46,798 nt of DNA, from assembly GCA_003427395.1 (NCBI GenBank), contig BFEA01000150.1, forward strand, positions 1,235,449-1,282,246. The letters are read 5' to 3'. How positions within the stretch are numbered: the stretch's first letter is position 1; each line of letters starts with the position of its first letter. This DNA is from Chara braunii. Its lineage: Eukaryota > Streptophyta > Charophyceae > Charales > Characeae. Shown here piece after piece: positions 9,455 through 20,760 of this stretch. The notes beneath the pieces were generated by a model that saw nothing but the letters and a program-made list of their open reading frames with translations, ran no database searches and was not told the DNA's origin. A program made the position numbers and the translations under genes.

Positions 9455-9919
9455 TTATGTGTTGTCGTATACCATAACGTGGTCATGAAGGTTTTGATAG
9501 AGGTCTGCTCGGATCTCTACCTGGTGGAAGCGATTGTACAAAAGACGGACATTCTCAATTTTAACAAATGTCACACAAACGTACTCTTGAAAAAGACGTG
9601 AAGCACGAAAAATTGTGGTTATTTCCGTATGTCGTGTATTGAGATGGAACGCGTAGAATTCGCGGGCAGTGATATTATGAATATTAGGATTCGCCTGGTC
9701 GTCTTGTTCAACCCCCCATCCATCTTCGCCTGTTGGAAAAAACAGGGTGTAGTGTAGTGGATCAAATGCCCGGTTCGTTTCAGGAATAGGCACAACTCCA
9801 CCCGCACGTCGATGGATGACAATTTCGCGATTAATGGGTTCGTCATGCATCAGAACACAGAGTTTTTGGAGGTCTTCTGGTCTGTTGTATCGTCGTGCGT
9901 GTTTTTGTAACGGGCGCAC
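9455..9919 (-). pseudogene. Helitron_like_N region of Rep-helicase
   Basis: This 154-codon ORF matches the region just N-terminal to the HUH domain. It contains FDPLHYTLFFPTGEDGW, then NITAREFYAFHL, RLFQEYVCVTFVKIE and IRADLYQNL. It is in the same frame as the Rep ORF at 9376; two stops and about 25 codons (RIILPASFTGSPHD region) lie between. The start shown is only where the open frame begins. Confidence 0.9.
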
Positions 9920-9948
9920 GTCTGGATTGATGACAACATGAATATTTT

Positions 9949-10791
9949 TTAGTGCATGTTCCGAGAATTCGAAGATGGTAATGAAATGTTGAACCCAGCG
10001 GTTGCATTGACAAAGTAAAGAATGAACAGTTCGTAGAACAGACTTGATGGCTTGGACCGTGGCAAGCGGGGTGTCTTGTGGTAGGTCGAGTCTTTGTAAA
10101 CGTAAGAGGGTTGCGTTATAGCCATTCTGTGGATCGTATATATATATATATATATTTGGGCAAAGGATGGTTGTTGGTTCTCATTTGGGAGTAGTGGACC
10201 GATGTGTTGTTGGAGTCGGCCTTCTATTCTTAGCAAACCTCGCCAACGCCCAACAGGCATCTGGGTTTCTTTAACGGATTGGGATGCAAGGGCGAGTGTC
10301 GTATTGAATTGGCGTGCGCGCAATCGCAATAATCTACCATGCCTGCTATCTTTCTCCCATAGATCTAAAATGCGGGCAGTAGGTGTCATTGCGTCAGGAT
10401 ACGTCCAGAGTGGCGGGTGTACTTTGCCACGTAGGCAGCAGAGTGATGTCCACGGAAGTTCGTGAGGCCATTTTTCTGCTTGAAAGTGCGTGCAGGGTTC
10501 TATGTCCAAGATTAATTACGTCGACTGAAACTTGCCGCGCGAATAAGGTAGACGTGTGAATGCATGCATTGTTGATTCGTGGCAGGATATTCTCAATATG
10601 TCTTTCTCTGAAATGTCTTTGTCGTGCTCTGGCTGCAGGTCGCGTTCTTTCTATGGCAGCGTGGGAACTTTCGGCTGACGTTGGGAGGACAGAACACACA
10701 GGAGAAAGGATAGAATGTATGAAATTATTGTGTAGAGAGCAGGGGCGAGCAAGGGCGAATAGGCAGAAGAAAACACGGAGCATAGAAAACA
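9949..10791 (-). pseudogene. Helitron N-terminal zinc-finger region
   Basis: ORF 10509-9949 contains the Helitron Cys/His block as PCTHFQAEKWPHELPW followed by LCCLRGKVHPP, the usual C-x-H/C...CC-x-GKV signature. Upstream, in another frame (to about 10791), is an Arg/Gln-rich stretch (RARQRHFRERHIENILPR) like the start of the protein. A (TA)n run at about 10136-10154 interrupts the frame. The Helitron 5' end (TC on the minus strand) should lie at or just beyond 10.8 kb; I could not fix it. Confidence 0.75.
10136..10154. repeat. (TA)n microsatellite in the Helitron
   Basis: About nine TA units interrupt the N-terminal Helitron frame, which reads as an Ile-Tyr repeat. Confidence 0.9.
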
Positions 10792-10849
10792 TGAACACAA
10801 AAATGAGAATTATTAGTCAAATTGGAGATTTTTGTTATGCGGGCGCTCG

Positions 10850-11765
10850 TCCGCAAGAAAAAAAGAAAAAAGGAAAAAAGAGGAATATTACAGAAATAAG
10901 GGGAAAAAAAAAGCGAAAGAAAGAAAATGAAAAGAGCAGATTATCGGCATGACAAAAAAGGCAGTTTAGTGGAAAAAAAAAAGAAAAAAAGAAAAAAAAA
11001 AGAAAAAAAAGGGGAATATACAGATGATTTTCAGTGAAAAATTGTCTAAACCTTCTAGCATATTGGCCTAGAGATAGGTGATCGGATTCCTCAATTGGGA
11101 TGACAAAGAAAGAAAGCAGTCGATTAATACATACGATTTTTTGAAAAAGATATTTGCATTAAATTTGATTAAAAAAAAAAAAAAAAGTACAGAGGATTTC
11201 CGAATTTTTTTTTATATTTAGTTAAGGCTTTAATCTCTCTATCATTTACTCGTTATATGATAGTACATTAAGTTATATAAGCGGTGTTGAAGAAGGCCAC
11301 GACCTACAGAAAGACGATAGGATTGCTTAATCGGCGTCACAAAAAAAGACACTTCAGTCAAAAAAAAAAAAAAAGGGGGGAATATACAGACGATTTTCAG
11401 AAAAACACTGTTTGAACTCTTCAGTATATTGATGTATGCAATCATTTAATAAAAGAGATAGTAGAGAATTCAAAATTCGCATTGAAAAAAAAAAAAAAAA
11501 AAAAAAAGGCTTTAATCTCTCTATCATTTATTCGTTATATGATAGTACATTAGGTTATATAAGTGGTGTTGAAGAAGGCCATGACCTATAGAGAGACGAT
11601 AGGATTGCTTAATCGGCGTCACAGAAAAAGGCACTTCAGTAAAAAAAAAAAAAAAAAAAAAAAGGGAATATACAGACGATTTTCAGAAAAACACTGTCCG
11701 AACTCTTCAGCATATTGATGTATACAATGATTTAATAAAAAAAAAAAAAAAAAAAAAAAAATTCG

Positions 11766-11839
<74 letters not shown>

Positions 11840-11875
11840 ACAGACGATTTTCAAGAAAACATCATTCGAATTCTT
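10850..11875. repeat. A-rich tandem repeat, ~282 bp period
   Basis: Two close copies start at 11226 and 11508, each with GGCTTTAATCTCTCTATCATTT, CCGACGATAGGATTGCTTAATC-like text, an A run and CAGACGATTTTCAGAAAAAC. A diverged copy precedes them (about 10960-11215) and a partial one follows at 11836. The A runs between copies vary and reach about 75 bases near 11766-11835. Nothing coding is visible. Confidence 0.8.
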
Positions 11876-14416
11876 GCTCGCTGATCGTGACGTTTCCTGC
11901 CTTTGTTCGTGTCTTCCATCCTGACTTTCCGGTCTCGACCTCTGATCCCGACCTGCCGGGCTCAACGTCCTCACGTCCCGATCCCGAGTGCTCAAACTCT
12001 CCCTCCGATCTTTCTTCCTCACCCCTTGTCCCAACGTCGCGACTACCATCTCGTTTCGTCGTTGCAACTCTCCCCACGATCTCTCCTTCTCTCCCCTCAA
12101 AATCCCGACCGCGACCTCCCGAGCTTGCCTTTTCACCGTTCCCATCCCCCATCCCGACTTCGATCATGACTTCCCGCTCGTTCATTGTCACTCCCCCCTC
12201 CCGACCTCCCCATCCCGTCCCGATCTTGATACCGTCTTCGATCCCCCGACCGGTCCCCCATCCACACTTCCCCAGTCCTATACCATCCCGCCTCGACATC
12301 GTGCTCACCCCTTGTCCCGACGTCGCGACTACCATCCCGTTCCGTCGTTGCAACTCTCCCCCCGACCTCTCTTTCTTTCCCCTCAATGCCCCGACCGCGA
12401 CTTCCCAAGCTTGCCTTTCATCGTTCCCATCCCCCATCCCGACTTCGATCATGACTTCCCGCTTGTCCATTCTCACTCCCGCCTCCCGACCTTCCCATCC
12501 CGTCCCGATCTTGATACCGTCTTAACTCTTTGTCCCCGATCCCAACCTCTCCTTCTTTGTCCTTGCTTTCCTGACCGGTCCCTCATCCCCACCTCCCAAG
12601 TCCTATACCATCCCGCCTCCACATTGTGCTCCTCCTTTCTCTCTTCACGTCTCCCATCCCGACGTCCCGGTGCCAGCCTCCAATCCCGATCTCCTCGTGC
12701 TCACCTCTGCCTGTCTGTGCCAAACTCTCCTTCTCCCCCTGACCTCTCCCTGTTCCAATTCTCCCTCCCTGATCCCGACCCTCTCCCGGTCCCGACCGGT
12801 CCCGACGTCTCGCTCTCTTGCGAACCCGACTTCCCATTGCGACCTCCCCGTCCCGACGTTTCGCTCTCTCGTCTTACTTCCCCGACCACGTCCCAACCCC
12901 TCCCCTTGCCGGCGACCTCCCTATCCCATCCCGATCTTGATACCGTCCCATCCCTCTCCGATCGCGATCTCTCCCTCCTCTATTCGCATCTCCCATCCCA
13001 TCCCGACTTCCCCGTCCCGACGTCTCGCTCTCTTGCCTTCCTTCTTCGACCGCGTCCCAACCCGTCCCCAATCCCGACCTCCGGACTTCTCCGACCTTAA
13101 CTTCATCCTACGTCTTCCTCCTTGATCCTGTTTCCTTCCCTCGACATTATGCCAACTTCTCCTCCCTCCTCCTCGCCACCATCCCATCCCGACGTCCACA
13201 TCATCCCATCTCTTCTTCCCTGATCTCATCACCTCTCCCTCCTTCGCGTCTCGATTTCTCTCCGCCGCTGCTTCCTTTCCCCCGGCATCATGCCAACTTC
13301 CCCTCCCTTCTCCCTGCCACCCTCCCTTCTCGGCGGCCTCCCCATTCCATCCCGATCTTGATACCTCTCCTCCACATCATCCTATGTCTTCCTTGCTGAT
13401 CCCGCTTCCTCCCCCCGACATCATGCCAACTTCCCCTCCCTCCTCCCCGCCACCCTCCCTTTCCAGTCCCGACCTCCCATGCCAACTTGTCCCCCCTCCT
13501 CCCCGCCACCCTCTCTTCCCGGTCCCGACTTCCCATCACGATCCTCTCGTCCCCACCTTTACCTCTCTGCGCTTGCTCTCCCGACCACGACCTCCCGATC
13601 TGATCTCCCGATTCCCATCCCATCCCGACCTCCACATCATCCTACGTCTTCCTCCCCGATCCCGCCCCCCCCCTGACCCCGCTTCCTGCCCCCGACATCA
13701 TGCCAACTTCCCCTCCCTCCTCCCCGTCACGCGACAAAAAACAATAAACCAAAACAAAATCCCGACCTCCCATGCCAACTTCTCCTCCCTCGTCCCCGCC
13801 ACCCTCTCTTCCCGGTCTCGACCTCCCATCCCGATCCCCTTGTCCCCATCCCCCCGACACCATGCCAGCTTCCCCTTCCTCCTCCCCGCCACCCTCCCTT
13901 TCCAGTCCCGACCTCCCATGCCAACTTGTCCTCCCTCCTCCCCGCCACCCTCTCTTCCCGGTCCCGACTTCCCATCCCGATCCCCTCGTCCCCACCTTTA
14001 CCTCTCTGCGCTTGCTCTCCCGACCACGACCTCCCGATCTGATCTCCCAATTCCCATCCCATCCCGACCTCCACATCATCCTACGTCTTCCTCCCCTATC
14101 CCGCCTCCCCCCTGATCCCACTTCCTACCCCTGACATCATGCCAACTTCCCCTCCCTCCTCCCCGTCATGCGACAAAAAACAATAAACCAAAAAAAAATC
14201 CCGACCTCCCATGCCAACTTCTCCTCCCTCCTACCCGCCACCCTCTCTTCCCGGTTGCGACCGATCCCCTCGTTCCCACCTTTACCTCTCTACGCTTGCT
14301 CTCCCGAGCACGAGCTCCCGATCTGATCTCTCGATTCCCATCCCATCCCGACCTCCACATCATCCTACGTCTTCCTCCCCCATCCCGCCTCCCCCCTGAT
14401 CCCGCTTCCTGCCCCC
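11876..14416. repeat. 2.5 kb polypyrimidine minisatellite
   Basis: The plus strand is almost entirely C and T, built from variants of CCCGACCTCCCATCCCGA. Higher-order copies occur: the block with CATCATGCCAACTTCCCCTC and ACCTTTACCTCTCTGCGCTTG recurs near 13420-13740, 13860-14170 and 14200-14416, with two copies of the only A-rich interruption (AAAAAACAATAAACC at about 13735 and 14173). Long overlapping frames on both strands (up to 370 codons) are products of the repeat and not genes. The tract runs into an assembly gap. Confidence 0.9.
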
Positions 14417-15012
14417 NNNNNNNNNNNNNNNNNNNNNNNNNNNNNNNNNNNNNNNNNNNNNNNNNNNNNNNNNNNNNNNNNNNNNNNNNNNNNNNNNNNN
14501 NNNNNNNNNNNNNNNNNNNNNNNNNNNNNNNNNNNNNNNNNNNNNNNNNNNNNNNNNNNNNNNNNNNNNNNNNNNNNNNNNNNNNNNNNNNNNNNNNNNN
14601 NNNNNNNNNNNNNNNNNNNNNNNNNNNNNNNNNNNNNNNNNNNNNNNNNNNNNNNNNNNNNNNNNNNNNNNNNNNNNNNNNNNNNNNNNNNNNNNNNNNN
14701 NNNNNNNNNNNNNNNNNNNNNNNNNNNNNNNNNNNNNNNNNNNNNNNNNNNNNNNNNNNNNNNNNNNNNNNNNNNNNNNNNNNNNNNNNNNNNNNNNNNN
14801 NNNNNNNNNNNNNNNNNNNNNNNNNNNNNNNNNNNNNNNNNNNNNNNNNNNNNNNNNNNNNNNNNNNNNNNNNNNNNNNNNNNNNNNNNNNNNNNNNNNN
14901 NNNNNNNNNNNNNNNNNNNNNNNNNNNNNNNNNNNNNNNNNNNNNNNNNNNNNNNNNNNNNNNNNNNNNNNNNNNNNNNNNNNNNNNNNNNNNNNNNNNN
15001 NNNNNNNNNNNN
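14417..15012. other. Assembly gap (596 N)
   Basis: Unknown bases. The gap sits between the polypyrimidine tract and a (CT)n run, so the missing sequence is probably more of the same repeat. Confidence 0.99.
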
Positions 15013-15430
15013 CTCTCTCTCTCTCTCCCGTCGAACCGAGCGCAGCAACCAGCACAGCGAGCTTCAAAACCACCGAACCGAGCGCACCAACCGGCACAGC
15101 GAAGACAAAACTATCGAAACCGTCGCATGGATACGACGCTAAAAACCCGGACCGGCGACAACCGTCAAGATTGTCGACCGGCCGTGGACCGGATGGCCCG
15201 ATAGAAGTTTCGGGAACCGTCTGGCACGAATCCCCGAAACCTCTATCGGACCGACCTACCCGCCCCCGGCCCGCGCCGCCCCGAGAGCCTCACGCATTGC
15301 TCGTCGGGCCCGCCTACCGGTCCCATCATGTTTCCCGACAGCGGAAAGCGGGATCTCGCGGGAGCGTTACGCGAGACCCGCTATTCACTTAAGGAGTGTT
15401 AAGGATATATATAGAGAGAGAGAGAGAGAA
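15013..15430. other. Spacer with hairpins and (GA)n
   Basis: A (CT)n start is followed by two similar blocks containing CGAACCGAGCGCA (about 15032 and 15074). An inverted repeat follows: CGATAGAAGTTTCGGGA (15199-15215) against TCCCCGAAACCTCTATCGG (about 15231-15249). A GC-rich hairpin lies at about 15347-15383 (AGCGGGATCTCGCG against CGCGAGACCCGCT). The stretch ends in a GA run. No gene is supported. Confidence 0.55.
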
Positions 15431-15433
15431 GAC

Positions 15434-15601
15434 TATGGCGCAGTCAGGGTTCGAGTTTGAAAATGCACTTGAGGCAAAAGGGCTGGTAATGGTGAATGTA
15501 TATAACCAAGGATTCGGGACAGGTGGGGTCACGTGGGGGGGTGTTGTGTTCGCGGGATTGCCTGAAGTGCATTTTCAAACTATTTTCGTGACTGCGCCGA
15601 A
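15434..15601. mobile_element. MITE with ~43 bp terminal inverted repeats
   Basis: The left arm 15434-15477 (ATGGCGCAGTCA...GTTTGAAAATGCACTT) pairs with the right arm 15558-15600 (AAGTGCATTTTCAAAC...TGACTGCGCCGA). About 80 bases separate the arms. AT/GA microsatellites flank both sides, which obscures any target duplication. Confidence 0.7.
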
Positions 15602-15649
15602 GTTACTCTATATATATATATAGATATATATTAACCAAACAACCCAGGG

Positions 15650-15915
15650 ATTAGCTTGAGGTGCTGGTATGAGCAGACACATCAAGCGACCTCTAAGGAA
15701 GCTCCATCTATTGGTGGGGAGGTCCACCTGCTGAGAAACGGGCCCAGCGCCCCTTTATATAATTGTACATTGAAAAACAGGGACCAGTTGAAGCATGCGG
15801 AGGGGATCACCTCTTCAGTCTGTCTACAGACCGCCAGGAGTATTCAGTGAGACACTAACTACTCCCCTCCTCATTCCTTGTCTGTTTGATGTCGAGGGTG
15901 GCCACATTCGTTCTC
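15650..15915 (+). pseudogene. LINE fragment with embedded family B module
   Basis: This stretch is the reverse-complement relative of 35380-35610. Shared landmarks include GCTGGTATGAGCAGAC, ATCTATTGGTGGGGAG, GAAACGGGCCCAGCG, ACAGGGACCAGTTGAAGCAT, GCCAGGAGTATTCA and ACTACTCCCCTCCTCATTCC. In the other copy the last part encodes the start of the LINE reverse transcriptase (TTPLLIP), so this is a second, 3'-truncated LINE copy. It carries the family B-like piece at the same position, so that piece predates both copies. Confidence 0.65.
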
Positions 15916-17450
15916 CTCCTTTTGGACTCTTAACCCCTAAAGCTGTAACGACCCGCCATAACACAGACTGAGAACACTGCTGACTTCTGAAGTTCTGTCC
16001 ATAGAATGGATGCCTTGCTGGGATTCCCGCATTCTGCTGTGTTTTCTAAGTCTGTATGTGTCCGTGCCTGTTGACTTGCGTGCCTGTCTGAGTGCTTGTC
16101 GGCATGAGTGTGTGTGTGACCCGCAAGGGTACTTGCTTGTTTGGCAGGCCCGTAGGGCCGGTACTTACCTGTGGCTGTGGCATTGAGGGTTGCAGCAGGG
16201 GAAAACACTCAAGTGGCGGAGCCAGAGGCCCGCGACACTTAGAGCAGCGGAAAAACACTCAAGTAGCAGGTAGGCCGGTACCGCACCCAGTAGCAGTAGA
16301 TGTGCCGGGTACTCGAGGCCGAGCAGAAGAAGACAAAGTTGGCATTTTTAGAGGCCCAGTAGCGGTAGGCTAGGTCTAGGCCGGTACCAGTCCATCCAGT
16401 CTGACTCTAGAGCCTGTACGGGCAATATCAGAGTCTGCAATGATGTTTCCCTCCGAAAGGGAGGAGGTACCAGTTGCTTGGGAGGCCGAGCGGCCTGGAA
16501 GTCACCGCCCAGGAGGCAAGCAGGCCGCTATATCAGGAGGCCGAGGCAAGAGCTCGGCCTCATTCTTCAGTGTGCGAGCTGGGTGTCACGCTGTTGGAGC
16601 GCTGGCTGGAAGAGCGCTGCTGGGAGGAAGAAGCCAAGAGTTTCTCCCTTGGCTATGGTGGAGCTCGGCCGGTAGGAGGAGGAGGGAGAAGGGGACCAAG
16701 GGGGAGAGTGGCGAGGTACCTACCTGGCTATGGTGGCCACCATCTTCATCACCTTGTTAGGCGCTGCATCTGGAAGGCCCCCGTTGGGGTAGTGCCGCAT
16801 CAAGGAAGCTCGGGGTAGAGTCAGGCATTGCGGTTCAGTGAGCAGCGGCATAGCTGCTTGAAGCGGCAGCGACATAGCTGCTTTGGGTTGTCCTTTGGAC
16901 AGGAGGCTGAAGCCTCAGTAGTCTGCCATAGCCTCGACCTGCAATGACGAGGAAGGAGAAGGGTGAGCATGGCTATGGTGGACCTCATGTTGTGCCTGCA
17001 GTAGAAGTGGGATTCGGACATCGATTCTGGTTCAGCCATTCAACATTATTATTGTTATTTCTTGTTTGAATAAGAGGGGAGGAGATAAGGAGGAGGAGAT
17101 TGGTTGGCAAAGAAGAAGAGCCTTGTCATTGGCCTATGCTGGAGTACATCATCTTCTTCTTCTTTCTCACTTCTTCTTCTTCTTCTTTCCCTCTCTCTCC
17201 TCTCAAGTTCATTCATTTCGTTTTGCAATTGGACGGCATTGACGACATTGTACTTTCTGATGAATGTAAACTTTGAAAGGATCGTAACAAAGCCCTTGAT
17301 TGCCTGCGCAGAACCCTCGCATTTTCCAGACTGTGACTGCAGCGACTTGACTGCACATACCTGCACATACCGCCCCTGCTCATTCTTGGAGCGTTGAGGG
17401 TGCGAATACCCGTCCTCGTCTTTTAGAAATCCCATGCCCTAAACCCTTGT
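15916..17450. other. Non-coding 1.5 kb, no supported gene
   Basis: Contains GGCCGGTACC-type repeats (16150-16390), a GA-rich block with the phrase GGCTATGGTGG three times (about 16651, 16728, 16969), and CTT/TCT-rich sequence at 17150-17210. Frames reach 126 codons but are low complexity, overlap on both strands and match nothing I know. Confidence 0.5.
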
Positions 17451-17700
17451 GTACCAGACCACAGACCCCTGTGCTCATACAGACTCTACTGCAGTGACAC
17501 TGAGACATCACCCCTTTTGTAGCGACTTGTACTACACTTACTACCCCTGCTCGCTCTTATCTCATCGCCTCCTATATTGACTCTACTGCAGTGACACTGA
17601 GACATCAGCCCTTTTGCAGTGTACTGCGCTTACCACCCCTGCTCACTCTTATCCCACCTCCTCCTCTATTGCAGTGGCTCTGAGACATTGCCCTCTAGCT
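17330..17700. repeat. ~97 bp minisatellite
   Basis: The unit starting GACTCTACTGCAGTGACACT occurs at 17482 and 17579 (period 97), with a shortened relative at about 17661 and a diverged one before 17390. Each has CTTACYACCCCTGCTC and CTCTTATC. Confidence 0.75.
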
Positions 17701-17732
17701 TGTGAACCTATTAACCTGTAGGGGTAGAACCC

Positions 17733-17942
17733 TTAAACCACCGGTACTTGGCCCATATGTCGGCCGCGGGGCGTTGCCGTTAACAGCCCACAAGTTTCGG
17801 AGGCCCGCGGTACCGAACCTGAAAGGCTGACGCCGCCAGCCAAAACAATATTTTTTTGTTTCGTTGGCGGGTCGGCGTGAAACGGCGCGCAGGGCATATT
17901 CAGGCTCGTCATCGATAGCTGAGCCAAGTACTGGTGGTTTAA
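17733..17942. mobile_element. TTAA-flanked MITE, copy a (210 bp)
   Basis: Ends are TTAAACCACCGGTACTTGGC and the reverse complement of TTAAACCACCAGTACTTGGC, with a GC-rich centre able to fold. The second copy (46288-46496) is in the opposite orientation and has the same ends and flanking TTAA. TTAA duplication is characteristic of piggyBac-type transposases, but the inner TIR is not one I can assign. It lies next to the 3' side of the LINE. Confidence 0.8.
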
Positions 17943-18198
17943 GCTCTGAGTCGTCTGTGTCTCCAGAGTGTTCTGTCATGACTTTGAGTATGCATGGTTG
18001 TATGTGTGCATCGATTGCAGCTTTTATATGGTCTGTGGCTGCCCTCCGATGACATCTTTGGCTGTTGTAGACTGGGGTCCGCAGTCCCCATGCATGTAGC
18101 TTCTCCCACTTTCGTTTCTACCGCCCGTAGCACGTCGTTGCTCACTGCATATACTTCTGCCTCCTGCCTGCGGATTGGGAGCGCGGTGGTGCGAGGAT

Positions 18199-18990
18199 CT
18201 ATGGGACAGGCGCAGGGCTGGGAGGTTGGACGTGCAAAGGATGAGTCAATAAGTCACAGGGGGAGGTTGCTACTAGGACAAAGTCGGTTGGAAGGTACGG
18301 GATCTGATATTCAGTAAGCGGCTTATGTTGCCACGTGCTCTCTGAGTTCCTCCACGGTCTCCACAAGATATCGAGTCTCGCATCCAGTTCACTGAACTTC
18401 CTATGGGGATCCTGCCATATTTGAATGTAGGAGTCGTGGATGGCCTGTTTGGCCTGAGGTTCGTTCTCATTGCAGGATTCGTTTGTCATCTTTTTCCATG
18501 CTTCCCAGGTGCGGGATCTGATCGCCTCCACTATTGCGTGTTGGGCTTGCTGCAAGATGAACTGATGATCTTTCCTTTCAAAGAAGCACCTTGCACGCCA
18601 GGTCAACATCAGGATGTGCAGCCTTGTGTCTGAGAACAGGTTGGCTGCGAAGGGAGACAAGTGGGCTAGCTTGTGTTGATTCTTACCTAGCAAAAGGAGT
18701 CCCAGATCCCATGGATTGTGGAATGTCGTTAGCGAGTGAAAGGCTGCGTCCCACCAGCGCCACAGCTGGGAAACCATCGGGCACGCTAGGAGACAGTGTT
18801 TGAGCGTTGCTCTGGCAGGAGGGGACACTCTCCCTCAGTAAGAGTAAATGGGGGACACTTGACCTTTCTGTTCCAAGTCTGTTCTTGACACCAACCAGTC
18901 AGGTGTGGGGAGACATTGGTGTAGGATTTGCCACTGCAGCGACCAGAGGTTTGTGGGCATAATCTTGGCGTATGTCGACCAGGGTAGGTT
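18199..18990 (-). pseudogene. LINE ORF2 C-terminal zinc-binding (zf-RVT) domain
   Basis: Minus-strand frames read SLQWQILHQCLPTPDWLV and LEQKG (about 18960-18870), then after a stop and frameshift LKHCLLACPMVSQLWRWW in ORF 18828-18199 (209 codons). This order (QW-I-H-LPT, then H-C-CP-LW) is the reverse-transcriptase zinc-binding region found at the end of plant LINE polyproteins. The LINE fragment at 39469-40404 has the same series, so they belong to one family. It is broken by at least one stop. Confidence 0.85.
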
Positions 18991-19880
18991 GTGCAACAGG
19001 TTCGAGTTCCTAGGTGATTCCTGGGCCCATCGGTCAGCTATGATTCGGTTGGTGGGTATTTATGGGTGTGAGGCTCTGTATTCACCTCTTACAGAATAGT
19101 CGAGACATGCATCGGTTTCTCCCCAGGCCATACCCACTCCTCCGGGTCGAAGGGCAAAGCTGCAATCGGCGTGGAGTGTTCACAGATGGAAAGACAGTCT
19201 TTTGGAGCCCCCACCACTCGTATGAGCATCAGGTCGGTCCGGATGTGGTTGCAGTCAAGATCATCGTTGCGCGTGAGCTTGGACATTCTTGCCCCCGGAC
19301 GCTAGGGCTCGTAGGCTTTCAGAGTGCAAATTTCAGGGTTGCATTTGTTCACTCTGTAGATCACACATGGCAGGGGTAGGTCCGAATATTTGACCACCCA
19401 ATCTCCCTGTTGGATGGTTGGCCCTTTCTTTAGGGCCAAGTGTCAGGCCAGCGCCACAGATTCCCGTAGAATGTGTAGCTTGTCCTCCACCTTTTTGACG
19501 TGCTTCAACCGTTTTGGGAGTTGGGTTGTGGTTATCTAATCCCCTGTGCAAACGCCCCAGAGACGTCCTATTGTATATATACCTTTTTTGACCCAAGAGA
19601 GCCATAGGGAGTTCATTGTCGGCGGGAAGAGATTATCTGCGTCATCGACGATGTAGGGATGACCAAATAAGGGTTGCCTCCATATATCGTGCCACCTATC
19701 GGGAGGGCGTATTTGTTTCGGTCTCAGTTGTCTCCAGAGTTTTTTTGGCCACCGGGTGTTCCTTACAATGTCTTGCTTGGTGGCATGCCCAGGTGTGTCC
19801 GCTTGTGCTTGTTGTGGAGTGGAAGGGATGGTCCAGTGGGCATTTGTCAGCCATTGAAAGGGGTGTATTTGGTTCATGGT
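18991..19880 (-). pseudogene. LINE ORF2, region between RT and zinc-binding domain
   Basis: Continues the LINE on the minus strand. ORF 19991-19536 contains PFQWLTNAHWTIP, WHDIWRQPLFGHPYI and LWLSWVKKGIYTIG, a Trp-rich segment usual between the RT thumb and the zf-RVT domain. The rest (19605-19089) is broken into several frames with no stretch I can name. Position and strand place it in the same element as 20870-21397. Confidence 0.7.
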
Positions 19881-19884
19881 GGTT

Positions 19885-20560
19885 GTCTTTTTTTTTTTTT
19901 TTTTTTTTTTTTTTTGGGACAACTGCTCCAATCTATTTGTGGGGAGCAACACGTGCTCGGAACCAGGCCCAGCGTCCCATGTAGAATACACAAATGATTT
20001 GAGATACCAGGGCCATTACCTGGCTTCGGCTAGGAACAATCTGAAAAATGAAAAAAATTCAGGAAGATTTAGGGAAAACGTGGATAGTTGTTGACCGATT
20101 GTTAGGCTACTCGAGCAGTAATTACCACAAAAGTCCTTCGGATGCTCAGAACCCCTGGACTCCCTGACAAAACACTCTCACAGTAGCTTCTATTGCTTGA
20201 AAACGTAAAATTCTCTAACACTGTCTAATTCCCTGCCGAGCTCTCCAAGGCCTCATGCCCCCCACCCTGCTAGGTTGCAGGGCAACACGACTCACCCGAA
20301 CTTCGGCCAGTGTCGTCCTGACAGCAACCCTTGGTTTTCCCTTGGAATGCCCAGCCCAAGGCATCTCCAGATCTCTCTACCAGGCCTCACGCTCCTACTA
20401 TCAATAGGTTATAGGGCAACCTCCCAGCATCGAAAAACCGCAGGTCCATGAATATAACAGCATCAAAGATGCCTAAAATGAGTTGCAAGGAGTACTCAGA
20501 ATCCTAAGGCATTCTCAAGGGTCTTTTTTTGAGAAAAATTGAGAAAACAAATTAAGAAGA
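19885..20560. mobile_element. Long retroposon (family C) inserted in the LINE
   Basis: Starts with 28 T's (19888-19915), then GCTCCAATCTATTTGTGGGG, GGCCCAGCGTCCCAT and GAGATACCAGGGCCATTACC, and continues with the same blocks as 1721-2670 to about 20530. The T run, read on the minus strand, would be the poly(A) tail. It separates two LINE segments, so it inserted after the LINE. Confidence 0.65.
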
Positions 20561-20760
20561 TTTCCCCCTGCCAGCATTGATTGCCCTGGAACCAGGGGGT
20601 TAACTGAGCAGGGACTCCCAGTTCATGGTTGTTGCCACTGGTGCCAGGTTTTTTATCTGTATGCAGACTAGCGGGGTCCACGGGTTGTCATTACTAGTGA
20701 GGAGTCTGATCAACACCTTGAAGATGAGGGCCGCACTCTCTCATTTCGTGTCTAGTATGC

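Larger units (their letters stand above)
5424..10800 (-). mobile_element. Decayed autonomous Helitron (rolling-circle transposon)
   Basis: The order on the minus strand is zinc finger, N region, HUH/Y2 Rep, linker, PIF1 helicase and unassigned tail ORFs, which is the standard Rep/Hel layout. I count at least five in-frame stops and about four frameshifts, so it is inactive. The boundaries are approximate because neither terminus was located; the true element may extend some hundreds of bases either way. Confidence 0.85.

Noticed and set aside
11988-13100. 370-codon open frame in the pyrimidine-rich tract
   Set aside because: Frames stay open on both strands because the repeat has few A's; the product is a Pro/Ser/Arg repeat with no domain, and copies of the repeat do not keep one frame.
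16440-16818. Plus-strand ORFs of 106 and 114 codons
   Set aside because: They overlap in different frames over GA-rich repeated text and show no recognisable motif or start context.
17330-17700. CRISPR-like array
   Set aside because: Units are ~97 bp with no short constant repeat plus unique spacers, and the genome is eukaryotic.
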